Shown piece after piece: positions 6,289-12,919 of a stretch of 13,482 bases of DNA; positions within the stretch are counted from its first letter, which is position 1; every line of letters starts with the position of its first letter. The stretch spans positions 1 to 13,482 of the forward strand of contig DATAAF010000087.1 of assembly GCA_036260255.1 (NCBI GenBank). Reading direction: 5' to 3'. Source of the stretch: DASZJY01 sp036260255. Lineage in GTDB: Bacteria; Actinomycetota; Acidimicrobiia; Acidimicrobiales; AC-14. A program made the position numbers and the translations under genes. The notes beneath the pieces were generated by a model. That model saw only the letters and a program-made list of their open reading frames with translations, did not search any database and was not told the DNA's origin.

Positions 6289-7117
6289 GGGCGGTCGCTT
6301 TGTGCAGTCCCCGCCCTCCGGTGAGGCCGAGGACGACGGTGAAGACGAGGGCTCCGACGAGCACGATGGCCGCGCCGGACGAGACGTCGAGGTGGTAGCT
6401 GGCCACCATGCCGACGAACCCGCACACCGCCCCGATGACCACCGACAGCCAGAGCATCCGGGCGAAGCTGTTGGTCAGCATGCGGGCGACCACCGCCGGG
6501 ATGACCAGGGTGGCGGCGATGAGGACCACCCCCATCACCTTCATGGTGGCGAGGATCGACACCGCCAGGACGGCCATGAGCAGGGCGTCGACCCGGGCTG
6601 TGTGGACCCCCGACACCTCCGCCACCTCGGGGTCGAAGGTCGTGAAGAGGAGCGGCCGGTACCCCCAGAACACGACGGTGGCGGCGAGCACGCTGACGCC
6701 GACCACCACCCACACGTCGGCCACCGAGACGCCGAGGATGCTCCCGAAGAGGGCGGCGTCGATGCTCTTCTCGGCCTCGCCGAACCGGTTGACGAGGGCC
6801 AGGCCGAGGGCGAACGACGCGGTGGTAACCACCCCGATGGCGGCGTCGGCGCCGATGACCCGGCGGCGGGTGATCCGCCCGATGAGGAGGGCGGAGGCCA
6901 TCCCCCACAGGCCGGCGCCGACGTAGAAGTTGAACGAGATGACGGCGCTGGCCGCCGCCCCCCCGAAGATGGCGTGGGACAGCCCGTGGCCGATGTAGCT
7001 CATGCCTCGGAGGGTGACGTAGACGCCCACCAGCCCGCAGAGGGCGCCGGCGAGGGTCGCCACGACGAGGCCGTGGCGGAAGAAGCCGAACTGGAACGGC
7101 TCGAGGAGGTCGCTCAC
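6278..7117 (-). CDS. znuB: zinc/manganese ABC transporter permease, ZnuB-like (ABC-3 family)
   Basis: This 279-residue polytopic protein has about eight hydrophobic segments and typical ABC-3 permease landmarks: GALCGLVGVYVTLRGMSYIG near the N-terminus, SHAIFGGAAAS, and LATMKVMGVVLIAATLVIPA in the second half. It would form the membrane channel for metal ions delivered by the ZnuA lipoprotein and driven by the ZnuC ATPase. The start is GTG 7117, whose GTGA overlaps the znuC stop (7116-7114), indicating translational coupling. It is the last gene of the operon. Its stop TGA (6280-6278) lies inside the 3' end of the convergent fur gene, leaving no room for a terminator between them. The length matches the family (260-290). 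Confidence 0.92.
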   Translation of the reverse strand: MSDLLEPFQFGFFRHGLVVATLAGALCGLVGVYVTLRGMSYIGHGLSHAIFGGAAASAVISFNFYVGAGLWGMASALLIGRITRRRVIGADAAIGVVTTASFALGLALVNRFGEAEKSIDAALFGSILGVSVADVWVVVGVSVLAATVVFWGYRPLLFTTFDPEVAEVSGVHTARVDALLMAVLAVSILATMKVMGVVLIAATLVIPAVVARMLTNSFARMLWLSVVIGAVCGFVGMVASYHLDVSSGAAIVLVGALVFTVVLGLTGGRGLHKATALRT

Positions 7118-7914
7118 GCCCCCCGTTCCTTTCGCAGGGGCACGACGTCGGCGTCCGGCCCGTAGCGGTCGACGACGACGGGCATGCCTCCGTGCTCGAG
7201 GATCTCCATGGGCGCCCCGTAGGTGCGCTCGAGCACGTCGGGCGTGAGCACCTGGCGGGGGCTGCCGGCGCCGATCACCTCGGTGTTCATGCACACGAGG
7301 TGGGGGAGGTGGGCGGCGATGCCGTTCAGGTCGTGGGTGGTGAGGACGACGGCGAGGCCCTCGGCGTTGAGGTCGCCCAGCAGGTGCAGCACCTCGTGGC
7401 GTGTGCGCACGTCGACGCCCGCCGTGGGCTCGTCGAGGAGCACCACCTGTGGTTCGCTCACCAGCGCCCGGGCGAGGAACACCCGCTGCTGCTGCCCGCC
7501 GGAGAGCTCGCGGATGTGGCGGTTCCCGAGCCCGCCGAGCCCCAGCCGTTCGAGCACGCCCGCGACCGAGCGACGCTCGGCGGCGGTCGCCCACGGGAGG
7601 CGCCGCCCGGTCGTGCGGGCCATGAGGACGGTCTCGGCCACGGTGACCGGGAAGTTCCAGTTGACCGTCTCCACCTGGGGCACGTAGCCGGTGCGCAGGC
7701 CGGGCGCCCGCCAGACCGTCCCCGCCACCGGCGTCACCGACCCGAGCATGCAGCGCAGGAGCGTCGTCTTCCCCGACCCCGACGGCCCCACCACGCCGAC
7801 GAAGGCGCCCGCGTGGACCTCGAGCGACGCGTTCACGACGACCGGCGCCCCGCCGTAGCCGCAGGTGACCCGCTCCAGGCGGACGAGCGGCTCGGCGCGC
7901 CGGGTGTCGCTCAT
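7114..7914 (-). CDS. znuC: zinc/manganese ABC transporter ATP-binding protein, ZnuC-like
   Basis: This 266-residue ABC ATPase has Walker A GPSGSGKTT (43-51), Q-loop YVPQ ending at 80, signature LSGGQQQR (137-144), Walker B VVLLDEP (157-163) and switch histidine in LTTHD (H194). The VNWNFPVTVAETVLMAR segment after the Q-loop is characteristic of the metal-uptake subfamily. It hydrolyses ATP to power import through the ZnuB-type permease. ATG 7914 is chosen because it overlaps the znuA stop as ATGA (7914-7911); the frame extends upstream only as antisense to znuA. Its own TGA overlaps the znuB GTG. The C-terminus (about 240-266) is a short tail beyond the ATPase core with no recognised domain. 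Confidence 0.94.
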   Translation of the reverse strand: MSDTRRAEPLVRLERVTCGYGGAPVVVNASLEVHAGAFVGVVGPSGSGKTTLLRCMLGSVTPVAGTVWRAPGLRTGYVPQVETVNWNFPVTVAETVLMARTTGRRLPWATAAERRSVAGVLERLGLGGLGNRHIRELSGGQQQRVFLARALVSEPQVVLLDEPTAGVDVRTRHEVLHLLGDLNAEGLAVVLTTHDLNGIAAHLPHLVCMNTEVIGAGSPRQVLTPDVLERTYGAPMEILEHGGMPVVVDRYGPDADVVPLRKERGA

Positions 7915-8936
7915 TGGGGGTACGTCGCCCGGTCGGGGACGGGGCTGGACACGTCGAGGGCGCGCAGGGCGGATGCGTCGCCTCCCAGCGCCTCGACCAT
8001 GGTCACGAAGTCGAAGCGCATGAGGCCGAGCCACGAGTGCTCGGCGTCGCCCGTCTTGCCGGGGAGGTCGTCGTCGCGGAGCACGTCGACGTAACGGACG
8101 CCCGTCTCGCGCCCTATCTGCTCCAGCACCGGGCTGGGGAAGACCTCGGAGCCGAAGATGGCGGGGACGCCTTCACGGCGGACCTGGTCGATCAGGGCGC
8201 CCACGTCCCGGGGGGTGGGCTCCTCGAAGTTCGAGGGTTGGAGGGCGCCGATCACCGTCCAGCCGTAGTGGCGGGCGAAGTAGGCATAGGCGTCGTGGTA
8301 GGTGAGGAGCTTGCGGCGCTCGGGCGGGAGCGTGGCGGTGGCGGCGACCATGGCCCGGTCGAGCTCGTCGACCTTCGCCGCGAACCGCTCGAAGTTCGCC
8401 TCGTAGGCGGCGGCGTCGGCGGCATCGCGCCGCTTCAACGTGTCCGCCACCACCCGGGCGAACTGCCGGGCCATCGGCGGGTTGGTCCACAGGTGGGGGT
8501 TGGGCTTGCCCCCTTCCTCCGGGAAGGAGAAGTCGTAGATGTACTCGGCTGGCGTCACGGTGCGGTCGCCCAGCTGGACGATCTCCGAGCCCTTCTTCGC
8601 CAGCTCCCGCGCCAGCCCGACGGTGGGCTCCTCGAGCTCGAGCCCGTTCACGAAGACGACGTCGGCCTGGGACAGGACCTTGGCCGCGCTCGGAGGGGGC
8701 TCGAAGGTGTGGGAGTTGGTCCCCTCGGGGACGAGGCCGGTGACCGTCGCCAGGTCGCCCGCCACACCGGCGACGATGCTGGTGATGGGGGCGACGGTGG
8801 TGACGACCGCCAGCCGGTCGTCCGCCGAGGGAGCGCCGGCACCGTTCGTACCGCCACGCCCACATGCCGCCGCGACCAGCGTGAGGACGACGGCGACGAC
8901 GACCGCGGAGCCTGTCCGGTGAAGTTCTCTGCCCAT
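7911..8936 (-). CDS. znuA: metal-binding lipoprotein of ABC transporter, ZnuA/TroA-like (cluster A-I)
   Basis: This 341-residue solute-binding protein has a signal peptide with a hydrophobic core (11-24) ending in a lipobox-like VAAAC, so C25 would be lipidated. The domain has the cluster 9 signature VVTTVAPITSIVAGVAGD. Candidate metal ligands are H76 (GTNSHTFEP), H148 (KPNPHLW), H214 (LTYHDAYAYF) and an Asp in VLRDDDLPG (288-290). A His third ligand fits Zn-type or TroA-like proteins, since classic Mn proteins such as PsaA use Glu there. The His-rich loop common in ZnuA is absent between H76 and H148, so zinc over manganese is not certain. The start is ATG 8936, with GGAGGAG spaced 4 bases upstream; GTG 8957 is in frame but has a weaker site. 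It is the first gene of the operon and overlaps znuC as ATGA. Confidence 0.92.
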   Translation of the reverse strand: MGRELHRTGSAVVVAVVLTLVAAACGRGGTNGAGAPSADDRLAVVTTVAPITSIVAGVAGDLATVTGLVPEGTNSHTFEPPPSAAKVLSQADVVFVNGLELEEPTVGLARELAKKGSEIVQLGDRTVTPAEYIYDFSFPEEGGKPNPHLWTNPPMARQFARVVADTLKRRDAADAAAYEANFERFAAKVDELDRAMVAATATLPPERRKLLTYHDAYAYFARHYGWTVIGALQPSNFEEPTPRDVGALIDQVRREGVPAIFGSEVFPSPVLEQIGRETGVRYVDVLRDDDLPGKTGDAEHSWLGLMRFDFVTMVEALGGDASALRALDVSSPVPDRATYPQ

Positions 8937-8980
8937 CTGTCTCCTCCGCCCCCGCACCGTTGCGATCGCCGGACGAGCTC

Positions 8981-9009
8981 ATCGTTATTGCGACCTGATC
9001 GCAGTTCCA
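8981..9009 (-). promoter_or_regulatory. znuA promoter with an embedded 7-1-7 operator-like dyad
   Basis: On the minus strand TGGAAC (9009-9004) is followed by a -10-like TAACGA (8987-8982) after 16 bases, or AACGAT (8986-8981) after 17. The spacer is filled by the 15-base dyad TGCGATCAGGTCGCA (9003-8989). It reads as two 7-base arms around one base, with six of seven pairs matching. The 7-1-7 layout is that of Fur-family boxes. A related half-site sits in the leader: GCGATCGC at 8962-8969, read as GATCGCA on the minus strand. Assignment to the adjacent Fur-family protein is inference. Confidence 0.5.
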
Positions 9010-9063
9010 GTGTGCCACGGCGGGGGCCCGAACGGAACCCCGGGTCGGGGGCGGCGAGCCGCT

Positions 9064-9444
9064 TCAGTCGAGGCCGGTGAGGCTGCGGAAGGCTCGCTGC
9101 CACCACCCGGGGCGGGGCGGCGCCGGGCGGGGCGCCGCCGCGGCCGCCGGCGGCGGAGGCGCGGGGATGATGGCGAAGACCTCCTCGCCCGGACGCACCA
9201 GGTTGTAGTGCTGGCGGGCCAGCCTCTCGATCTCGGCGTCGGTCTGCAGGCGGGCCGCCCGGGCCGCCAGCTCTCGGTTCTCGGCGGCCAGCTGCTCCAC
9301 CCGCGCCGCCGCCTCGTCCCGCTCGCGGCGCTGGGCCAGGTAGTCCCGAGCGGGTAGCCCGGCGAGGAACAGCACGCCGACAAGGGCCAGCACGGCCAGG
9401 ACCAGCCACGCACCCGTCCCCCGCTCTGCCGGTCGGGACGCCAT
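9064..9444 (-). CDS. ftsB: septum formation initiator, FtsB/DivIC family
   Basis: This 126-residue bitopic protein has a short N-terminal cytoplasmic part, one transmembrane segment (about 11-30), and an Ala/Glu/Arg-rich coiled coil (about 33-70). The family motif DAEIERLARQHYNLVRPGEEVFAI (69-92) follows, then a Pro/Ala-rich tail ending in GWWQRAFRSLTGLD. FtsB/DivIC proteins form a complex with FtsL and FtsQ/DivIB that activates septal peptidoglycan synthesis. The ATG at 9444 directly follows the enolase stop (TGA|ATG), so the gene is cotranscribed with and probably translationally coupled to eno, the common actinobacterial arrangement. About 127 bp of non-coding DNA separate its stop from the znuA start downstream, including the znuA promoter. 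Confidence 0.93.
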   Translation of the reverse strand: MASRPAERGTGAWLVLAVLALVGVLFLAGLPARDYLAQRRERDEAAARVEQLAAENRELAARAARLQTDAEIERLARQHYNLVRPGEEVFAIIPAPPPPAAAAAPRPAPPRPGWWQRAFRSLTGLD

Positions 9445-10737
9445 TCAGTCCGCCCTCGAGGGGGCCAGTGACCGGCCCCCGAGGTAGACGGCGGCCTCGC
9501 CCAGGTCCTCCTCGATGCGGAGGAGCTGGTTGTACTTGGCGACGCGGTCCGACCGGCCCAGGGCGCCCGTCTTGATCTGGCCGCAGTTCGTGGCCACCGC
9601 CAGGTCGGCGATGGTGGTGTCCTCGCTGTCGCCCGAGCGGTGGGAGACGATGACGCCCAGCGACGAGCGGGTCGCCAGGGCGACGGCGTCCAGCGTCTCG
9701 GTGAGGGTGCCGATCTGGTTGGGCTTGATGAGGATGGCGTTGGCCGCCCGCTCGTGGATCCCTCGCCGCAGGCGCTCGACGTTGGTGACGAAGAGGTCGT
9801 CGCCCACCAGCTGGACCTGGTCGCCGAGCGCCTCGGTCAGCGCGATCCACCCGTCCCAGTCGTCCTCCGCCAGCGGGTCCTCGACCGAGACGACCGGGTA
9901 GTTGTCGGACAGGTAGGAGATGTAGGCGGCCAGCTCCTCCGACGTGAGCGTCCGGCCCTCTCCCTCCAGGCGGTACTCCCCCTCGTCGGGGTGCCAGAAC
10001 TCGGTGGCGGCCACGTCGAGGGCGAGGGCGAGGTCCTCGCCGGGTGTGTACCCGGCGAACTGGATGGCCTCGACGAGGAACCGGAGCCCGTCCTCGTTCT
10101 TGCCCAGGTCGGGGGCGAAGCCGCCTTCGTCGCCGACGCTGGTCGGCAGCCCCCGCTCCTGGAGGAGGTGGTTGAGCACGTGGTACGTCTCGGTCGCCCA
10201 GCGCAGGCCCTCGCTGAACGACGCCGCCCCTACCGGGACGACCATGAACTCCTGCACGTCGAGGGTGTTGAAGGCGTGGGCCCCGCCGTTGATGACGTTG
10301 CACATCGGCGTCGGCAGGGCCGCCGCGTTGGCGCCGCCGAGGTAGCGGTAGAGGGGCTGGTGGAGGTCGTCGGCCGCCGCCTTGGCCACCGCCAGGGACG
10401 TGGCGACCAGGCTGTTGCCGCCCAGCCGGCTGCGGTCGTCGGTGCCGTCCAGCTCGACGAGGATGGCGTCGACCCTGCGCTGCTCGAGCCCGTCCACCCC
10501 CACCAGGGCGGCGCGGACCTCGTCGTTGACCGCGGCAACCGCGCCCCGGACGCCCTTGCCGCCGAACCGGTCGCCGCCGTCACGCCGCTCCACCGCCTCG
10601 TGCCGCCCGGTGGAGGCACCCGAGGGGGCGATGGCCCGACCCCGCCCGCCCCCCCGCAGGCTCACGTCCACCTCGACGGTTGGGTTGCCCCGGGAGTCGA
10701 GGACCTCCCGGCCGACGACCCGCTCGATGGCGCTCAC
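9445..10737 (-). CDS. eno: enolase (phosphopyruvate hydratase)
   Basis: This 430-residue protein is full length for the family. It interconverts 2-phosphoglycerate and phosphoenolpyruvate in glycolysis in the cytoplasm. Visible residues are the mobile loop PSGASTGRHE (38-47), general acid E204 in GDEGGF, Mg ligands D241 (ALDVAATEF), E286 (VEDPLAE) and D313 (VGDDLFVTN), catalytic K338 (IKPNQIGT), HRSGDSEDT (366-374) and K389 (QIKTGA). The conserved NGGAHADN stretch reads NGGAHAFN here. GTG 10737 is chosen because SAIERVVGREVLDSRGNPT is the usual N-terminus; the frame is open upstream to ATG 10824, but that extension is Arg-rich and carries the promoter. It is the first gene of an eno-ftsB unit. 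No strong Shine-Dalgarno is seen. Confidence 0.97.
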   Translation of the reverse strand: MSAIERVVGREVLDSRGNPTVEVDVSLRGGGRGRAIAPSGASTGRHEAVERRDGGDRFGGKGVRGAVAAVNDEVRAALVGVDGLEQRRVDAILVELDGTDDRSRLGGNSLVATSLAVAKAAADDLHQPLYRYLGGANAAALPTPMCNVINGGAHAFNTLDVQEFMVVPVGAASFSEGLRWATETYHVLNHLLQERGLPTSVGDEGGFAPDLGKNEDGLRFLVEAIQFAGYTPGEDLALALDVAATEFWHPDEGEYRLEGEGRTLTSEELAAYISYLSDNYPVVSVEDPLAEDDWDGWIALTEALGDQVQLVGDDLFVTNVERLRRGIHERAANAILIKPNQIGTLTETLDAVALATRSSLGVIVSHRSGDSEDTTIADLAVATNCGQIKTGALGRSDRVAKYNQLLRIEEDLGEAAVYLGGRSLAPSRAD

Positions 10738-10795
10738 CGGGCGCGCCGCCGGCCGGGCCGTGTGACGGGTGTTGCCAATGTGGTCACTGAGGGTA

Positions 10796-10824
10796 AAGTT
10801 AGCTGAGCGCCGGCGGCGGTCCAA
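10796..10824 (-). promoter_or_regulatory. candidate sigma70-type promoter for eno
   Basis: On the minus strand TTGGAC (10824-10819) and TAACTT (10801-10796) are separated by exactly 17 bases, a good housekeeping promoter match. The start would be near 10789, giving a ~50-base leader before GTG 10737. A second -10-like TACCCT overlaps downstream (10795-10790). This locally AT-richer patch stands out from the GC-rich surroundings. Confidence 0.5.
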
Positions 10825-10847
10825 GGGTGGGGGCCCAGTTCGACCGT

Positions 10848-10879
10848 CCGCCGGCCGCTTTGCCGGCGGCTTCGCCGCC
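10848..10879 (-). terminator. overlapping alternative hairpins after the sigma/L,D-transpeptidase gene
   Basis: CCGCCGGC (10848-10855) pairs with GCCGGCGG (10862-10869), an 8-bp stem with a 6-base loop. The same bases also take part in GGCGGC-TTC-GCCGCC (10865-10879), so only one can form at a time. They lie 15-46 bases past the stop of the minus-strand fusion gene (10894). No U tract follows. They may act as a factor-independent GC-rich terminator or a 3'-end stabiliser; the function is inferred. Confidence 0.4.
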
Positions 10880-10893
10880 CCGGCCGGGAGGGG

Positions 10894-12774
10894 TTAGGCC
10901 CGTACCTCCACGGGCGTGCCGAGCGGGAGCATGCCGGCCAAAGCGGTGATGCCGGCGTTGCTCATGCGGATGCAGCCGTGGCTCACGTCTCGGCCCAGTG
11001 ACGAGGGGTCGTTGGTCCCGTGGATGCCGATGGTCCCGTCACCCCCGCCGAAGCTTTGCAGCACCTCGGAGAACCCCGACAGGCCGAAGGCGTACGGCCC
11101 GTACACGCCGCCCTCGTTCGTGGGCTGGATGAGCTCCTTGATGTAGTAGAGGCCGCCGGGGGTGGGCGTGTTCGACGTCCCGACGCCGATCACCTCGTTG
11201 TGCACGACCCGGTGGCCGTTGAACACCGTGATCTGATGGGCCCCGAGCTCGACCACCACGCTGTACGTGTTCTCGGCGACGGCTACCTCCTCCGCCCGGA
11301 CCCAGCCCGTGGTCCCGTTCGGCCGGACCGGCAGGAGCACGTGCAGCCAGTCGCCGTACTGCTCCAGCACGAGGAGCACGAGGGGCGCTCCGGACGGTTG
11401 CGGGTTGGCAAGGGCGCGGAGGGGTTCCAGGGCGTCGGGCGAGCCGAAGACGGCGACCGAGCCGGCCACCGCCTCGGCGACCAACGTCTGCGGGTGGGCG
11501 GTGAACGCGGCCGGGCGGGCGGCAGGAACGGGTGCGGCGGCGGCACTGGGCGCGGGGGCCGGAGCGGGAGCCGGCGTCGGGGGAGGCGGCGGCGGTGGCG
11601 GCGGCTGGGCGCTCTCGGGGCCGGGGGCGGCCGGCGGGGGCGGGGACGCGATGGCTGTCACCGGGAGCGCTGTGGCGGCGCGAGAGGCGGCCGGGCCCCG
11701 CTGGTCTCCGCCCCCGAGCGCGGGGACCAGGGCCGCCAGCGCGGCGACGATCGCGGCCATCACCCGCCGGACGGGATCCGCGGCCGCCACCGGGGCCATG
11801 GTGGCGACGGCGTTGGTGGCGAGGGCCTGATTGATGGGCGAGCCGGCGACCGCCCGGACGGCGGTGACAACCGGGTTCGACGCGGCCGAGGCCACCTCGG
11901 CTGAGGCGCTTCTCTCGAGTGCCCGGCGAGGAGCAGCGTCGGCGGGCGGCGGCGGGGCGCCGTCGTCTCCTGTCCGGCCGAGACGGGCGAGGGCGCCGAG
12001 GACGGCGGCCGGCACCGGCACGGCCCGCCGCAGGGATGCGCCCAGCTCCTCGACGTCGGCCCGGCGGCGGCGGCACTCGGGGCACGCGGCGAGGTGCCTC
12101 TCGACCTCGGCGCGGCGACGGTCGGTGAGCGTTCCGGCCACGTGGGCGCCCAGCCGGTCAACCGTCGCCTGGCACGCCGGGGCGGCGTGGTTGTGCACGA
12201 GCGCCTGCAGATAGCGCTCACGCAGGCGGGCTCGAGCCCGCACCGCGAGCTGCGACACGTTGTTGGCGGACAGGCCCAGGACGCCGGCGGCCTCGGAGGG
12301 GGTCACCCGCTCGACCTCGGTGAGCCACAGCACCGACTGCCACCGTTCGGGAAGGTCGCGGAAGGCCTGGGCGATCAACGCCGACTCCTCGCCCGCCACC
12401 AGCTCGTCCGAGGGACCGCCGCGCGCCTCGGTGCGGTCGAAGGTGGCCGGGTCGCCGGCGGGCCCCACCCGGTCGGAGCGGCGAAGGTTGTCGATGGCGA
12501 CGTTGCGGGTCGCCGCCAGCAGGTAGGACCGGAAGTCGAGGGTGCCGACCCGCCCCGAGGTGAGGGCGGCGAACACCCGGGTGAAGGCCTCGGCCACCGC
12601 GTCGGCGGCGTCCTCGCGGTTGGCGGCGACGCTCCGCGCCACACGTGCGGCGGCGGGGGCGTGACGGCGGTAGAGCTCGGCCAGAGCCGCCTCGTCGTTG
12701 ACCGACGCCGCTCGTACCAGCGCGGCGTCGGTGCAGGTCGCCGTGTCCTCGAGGGCTTGCAGTCGCCTCGCCAT
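10894..12774 (-). CDS. ECF sigma factor / zinc-finger anti-sigma / transmembrane / L,D-transpeptidase fusion protein
   Basis: One uninterrupted frame of 626 residues joins several domains. Sigma region 2 is about 18-98 (FRSYLLAATRNVAIDNLRR) and region 4 about 131-190 (LPERWQSVLW, helix-turn-helix around PSEAAGVLGLSANNVSQLA). A zinc-finger anti-sigma domain covers 200-250, with C201 and the H227-x3-C231-x2-C234 motif. One hydrophobic segment (about 337-355) follows Arg-Arg, predicting N-inside/C-outside. A long Pro/Ala linker (378-420) and an SH3-like domain (about 428-498, GDWLHVLLPVRPNGTTGWV) precede a YkuD L,D-transpeptidase (504-626) with H585 (GIHGT) and the catalytic SHGCIRMSN, nucleophile C601. 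The transpeptidase forms 3-3 crosslinks or attaches ligands to peptidoglycan outside the cell; the sigma part would direct transcription inside. The start is ATG 12774, with GGAG 9 bases upstream. An internal start at M339, with 339-355 as a signal, could yield a separate transpeptidase but has only a weak ribosome site. Confidence 0.88.
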   Translation of the reverse strand: MARRLQALEDTATCTDAALVRAASVNDEAALAELYRRHAPAAARVARSVAANREDAADAVAEAFTRVFAALTSGRVGTLDFRSYLLAATRNVAIDNLRRSDRVGPAGDPATFDRTEARGGPSDELVAGEESALIAQAFRDLPERWQSVLWLTEVERVTPSEAAGVLGLSANNVSQLAVRARARLRERYLQALVHNHAAPACQATVDRLGAHVAGTLTDRRRAEVERHLAACPECRRRRADVEELGASLRRAVPVPAAVLGALARLGRTGDDGAPPPPADAAPRRALERSASAEVASAASNPVVTAVRAVAGSPINQALATNAVATMAPVAAADPVRRVMAAIVAALAALVPALGGGDQRGPAASRAATALPVTAIASPPPPAAPGPESAQPPPPPPPPPTPAPAPAPAPSAAAAPVPAARPAAFTAHPQTLVAEAVAGSVAVFGSPDALEPLRALANPQPSGAPLVLLVLEQYGDWLHVLLPVRPNGTTGWVRAEEVAVAENTYSVVVELGAHQITVFNGHRVVHNEVIGVGTSNTPTPGGLYYIKELIQPTNEGGVYGPYAFGLSGFSEVLQSFGGGDGTIGIHGTNDPSSLGRDVSHGCIRMSNAGITALAGMLPLGTPVEVRA

Positions 12775-12811
12775 TTCGCCCGTCTCCAGCCACGCCGCAG
12801 GTGGCCGGCTG

Positions 12812-12817
12812 ATAATA
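12812..12817 (-). promoter_or_regulatory. candidate -10 element for the sigma/L,D-transpeptidase fusion gene
   Basis: TATTAT on the minus strand (12817-12812) is the only AT-rich hexamer in the divergent intergenic region 12775-12919. It lies 38 bases upstream of the fusion ATG. No -35 hexamer is recognisable at 16-18 bases, and no GGAAC-type ECF promoter was found. The opposite strand reads GATAAT, so the patch might also serve the divergent His-rich gene. Confidence 0.3.
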
Positions 12818-12919
12818 GTCGTGCGATCCGCCCTCGCCGCCGCGGCCGGTCGACGGCCGGAGGCACGGTGGGCCCGGCCGGTTAACGTCGGGCCGCCCCC
12901 GACGTGAGGAGAGAGGACC

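Noticed and set aside
7118..7594. N-terminal extension of the znuB frame
   Set aside because: The sequence before GTG 7117 is an Arg/Pro/His-rich shadow of znuC; the permease starts with a normal N-terminus at the GTGA overlap.
9010..9063. Terminator after ftsB
   Set aside because: Only short CCCGA/TCGGG and CCCCGGG self-complementary pieces are seen, without a stable single stem or T run.
8648..10303. 551-codon minus-strand frame across znuA, ftsB and eno
   Set aside because: It overlaps three well-supported genes on the same strand in another frame and translates to Arg/Pro/Gly low-complexity sequence.
9640..10806. 388-codon plus-strand frame antisense to enolase
   Set aside because: The enolase reading on the opposite strand has every catalytic residue; the antisense product has no recognisable features.
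11490..11640. Possible CRISPR-like or minisatellite repeat in the GC-rich stretch
   Set aside because: It is the Pro/Ala linker of the fusion protein (codons CCG, CCC, GCC, GCG); there are no constant spacers or conserved repeat units.
11750..11765. Separate L,D-transpeptidase gene starting at the internal ATG (M339)
   Set aside because: The frame is continuous with the sigma and zinc-finger parts, and only a poor GGCGGG-type site precedes the ATG. It is kept as a refuting test for the fusion, not as a feature.
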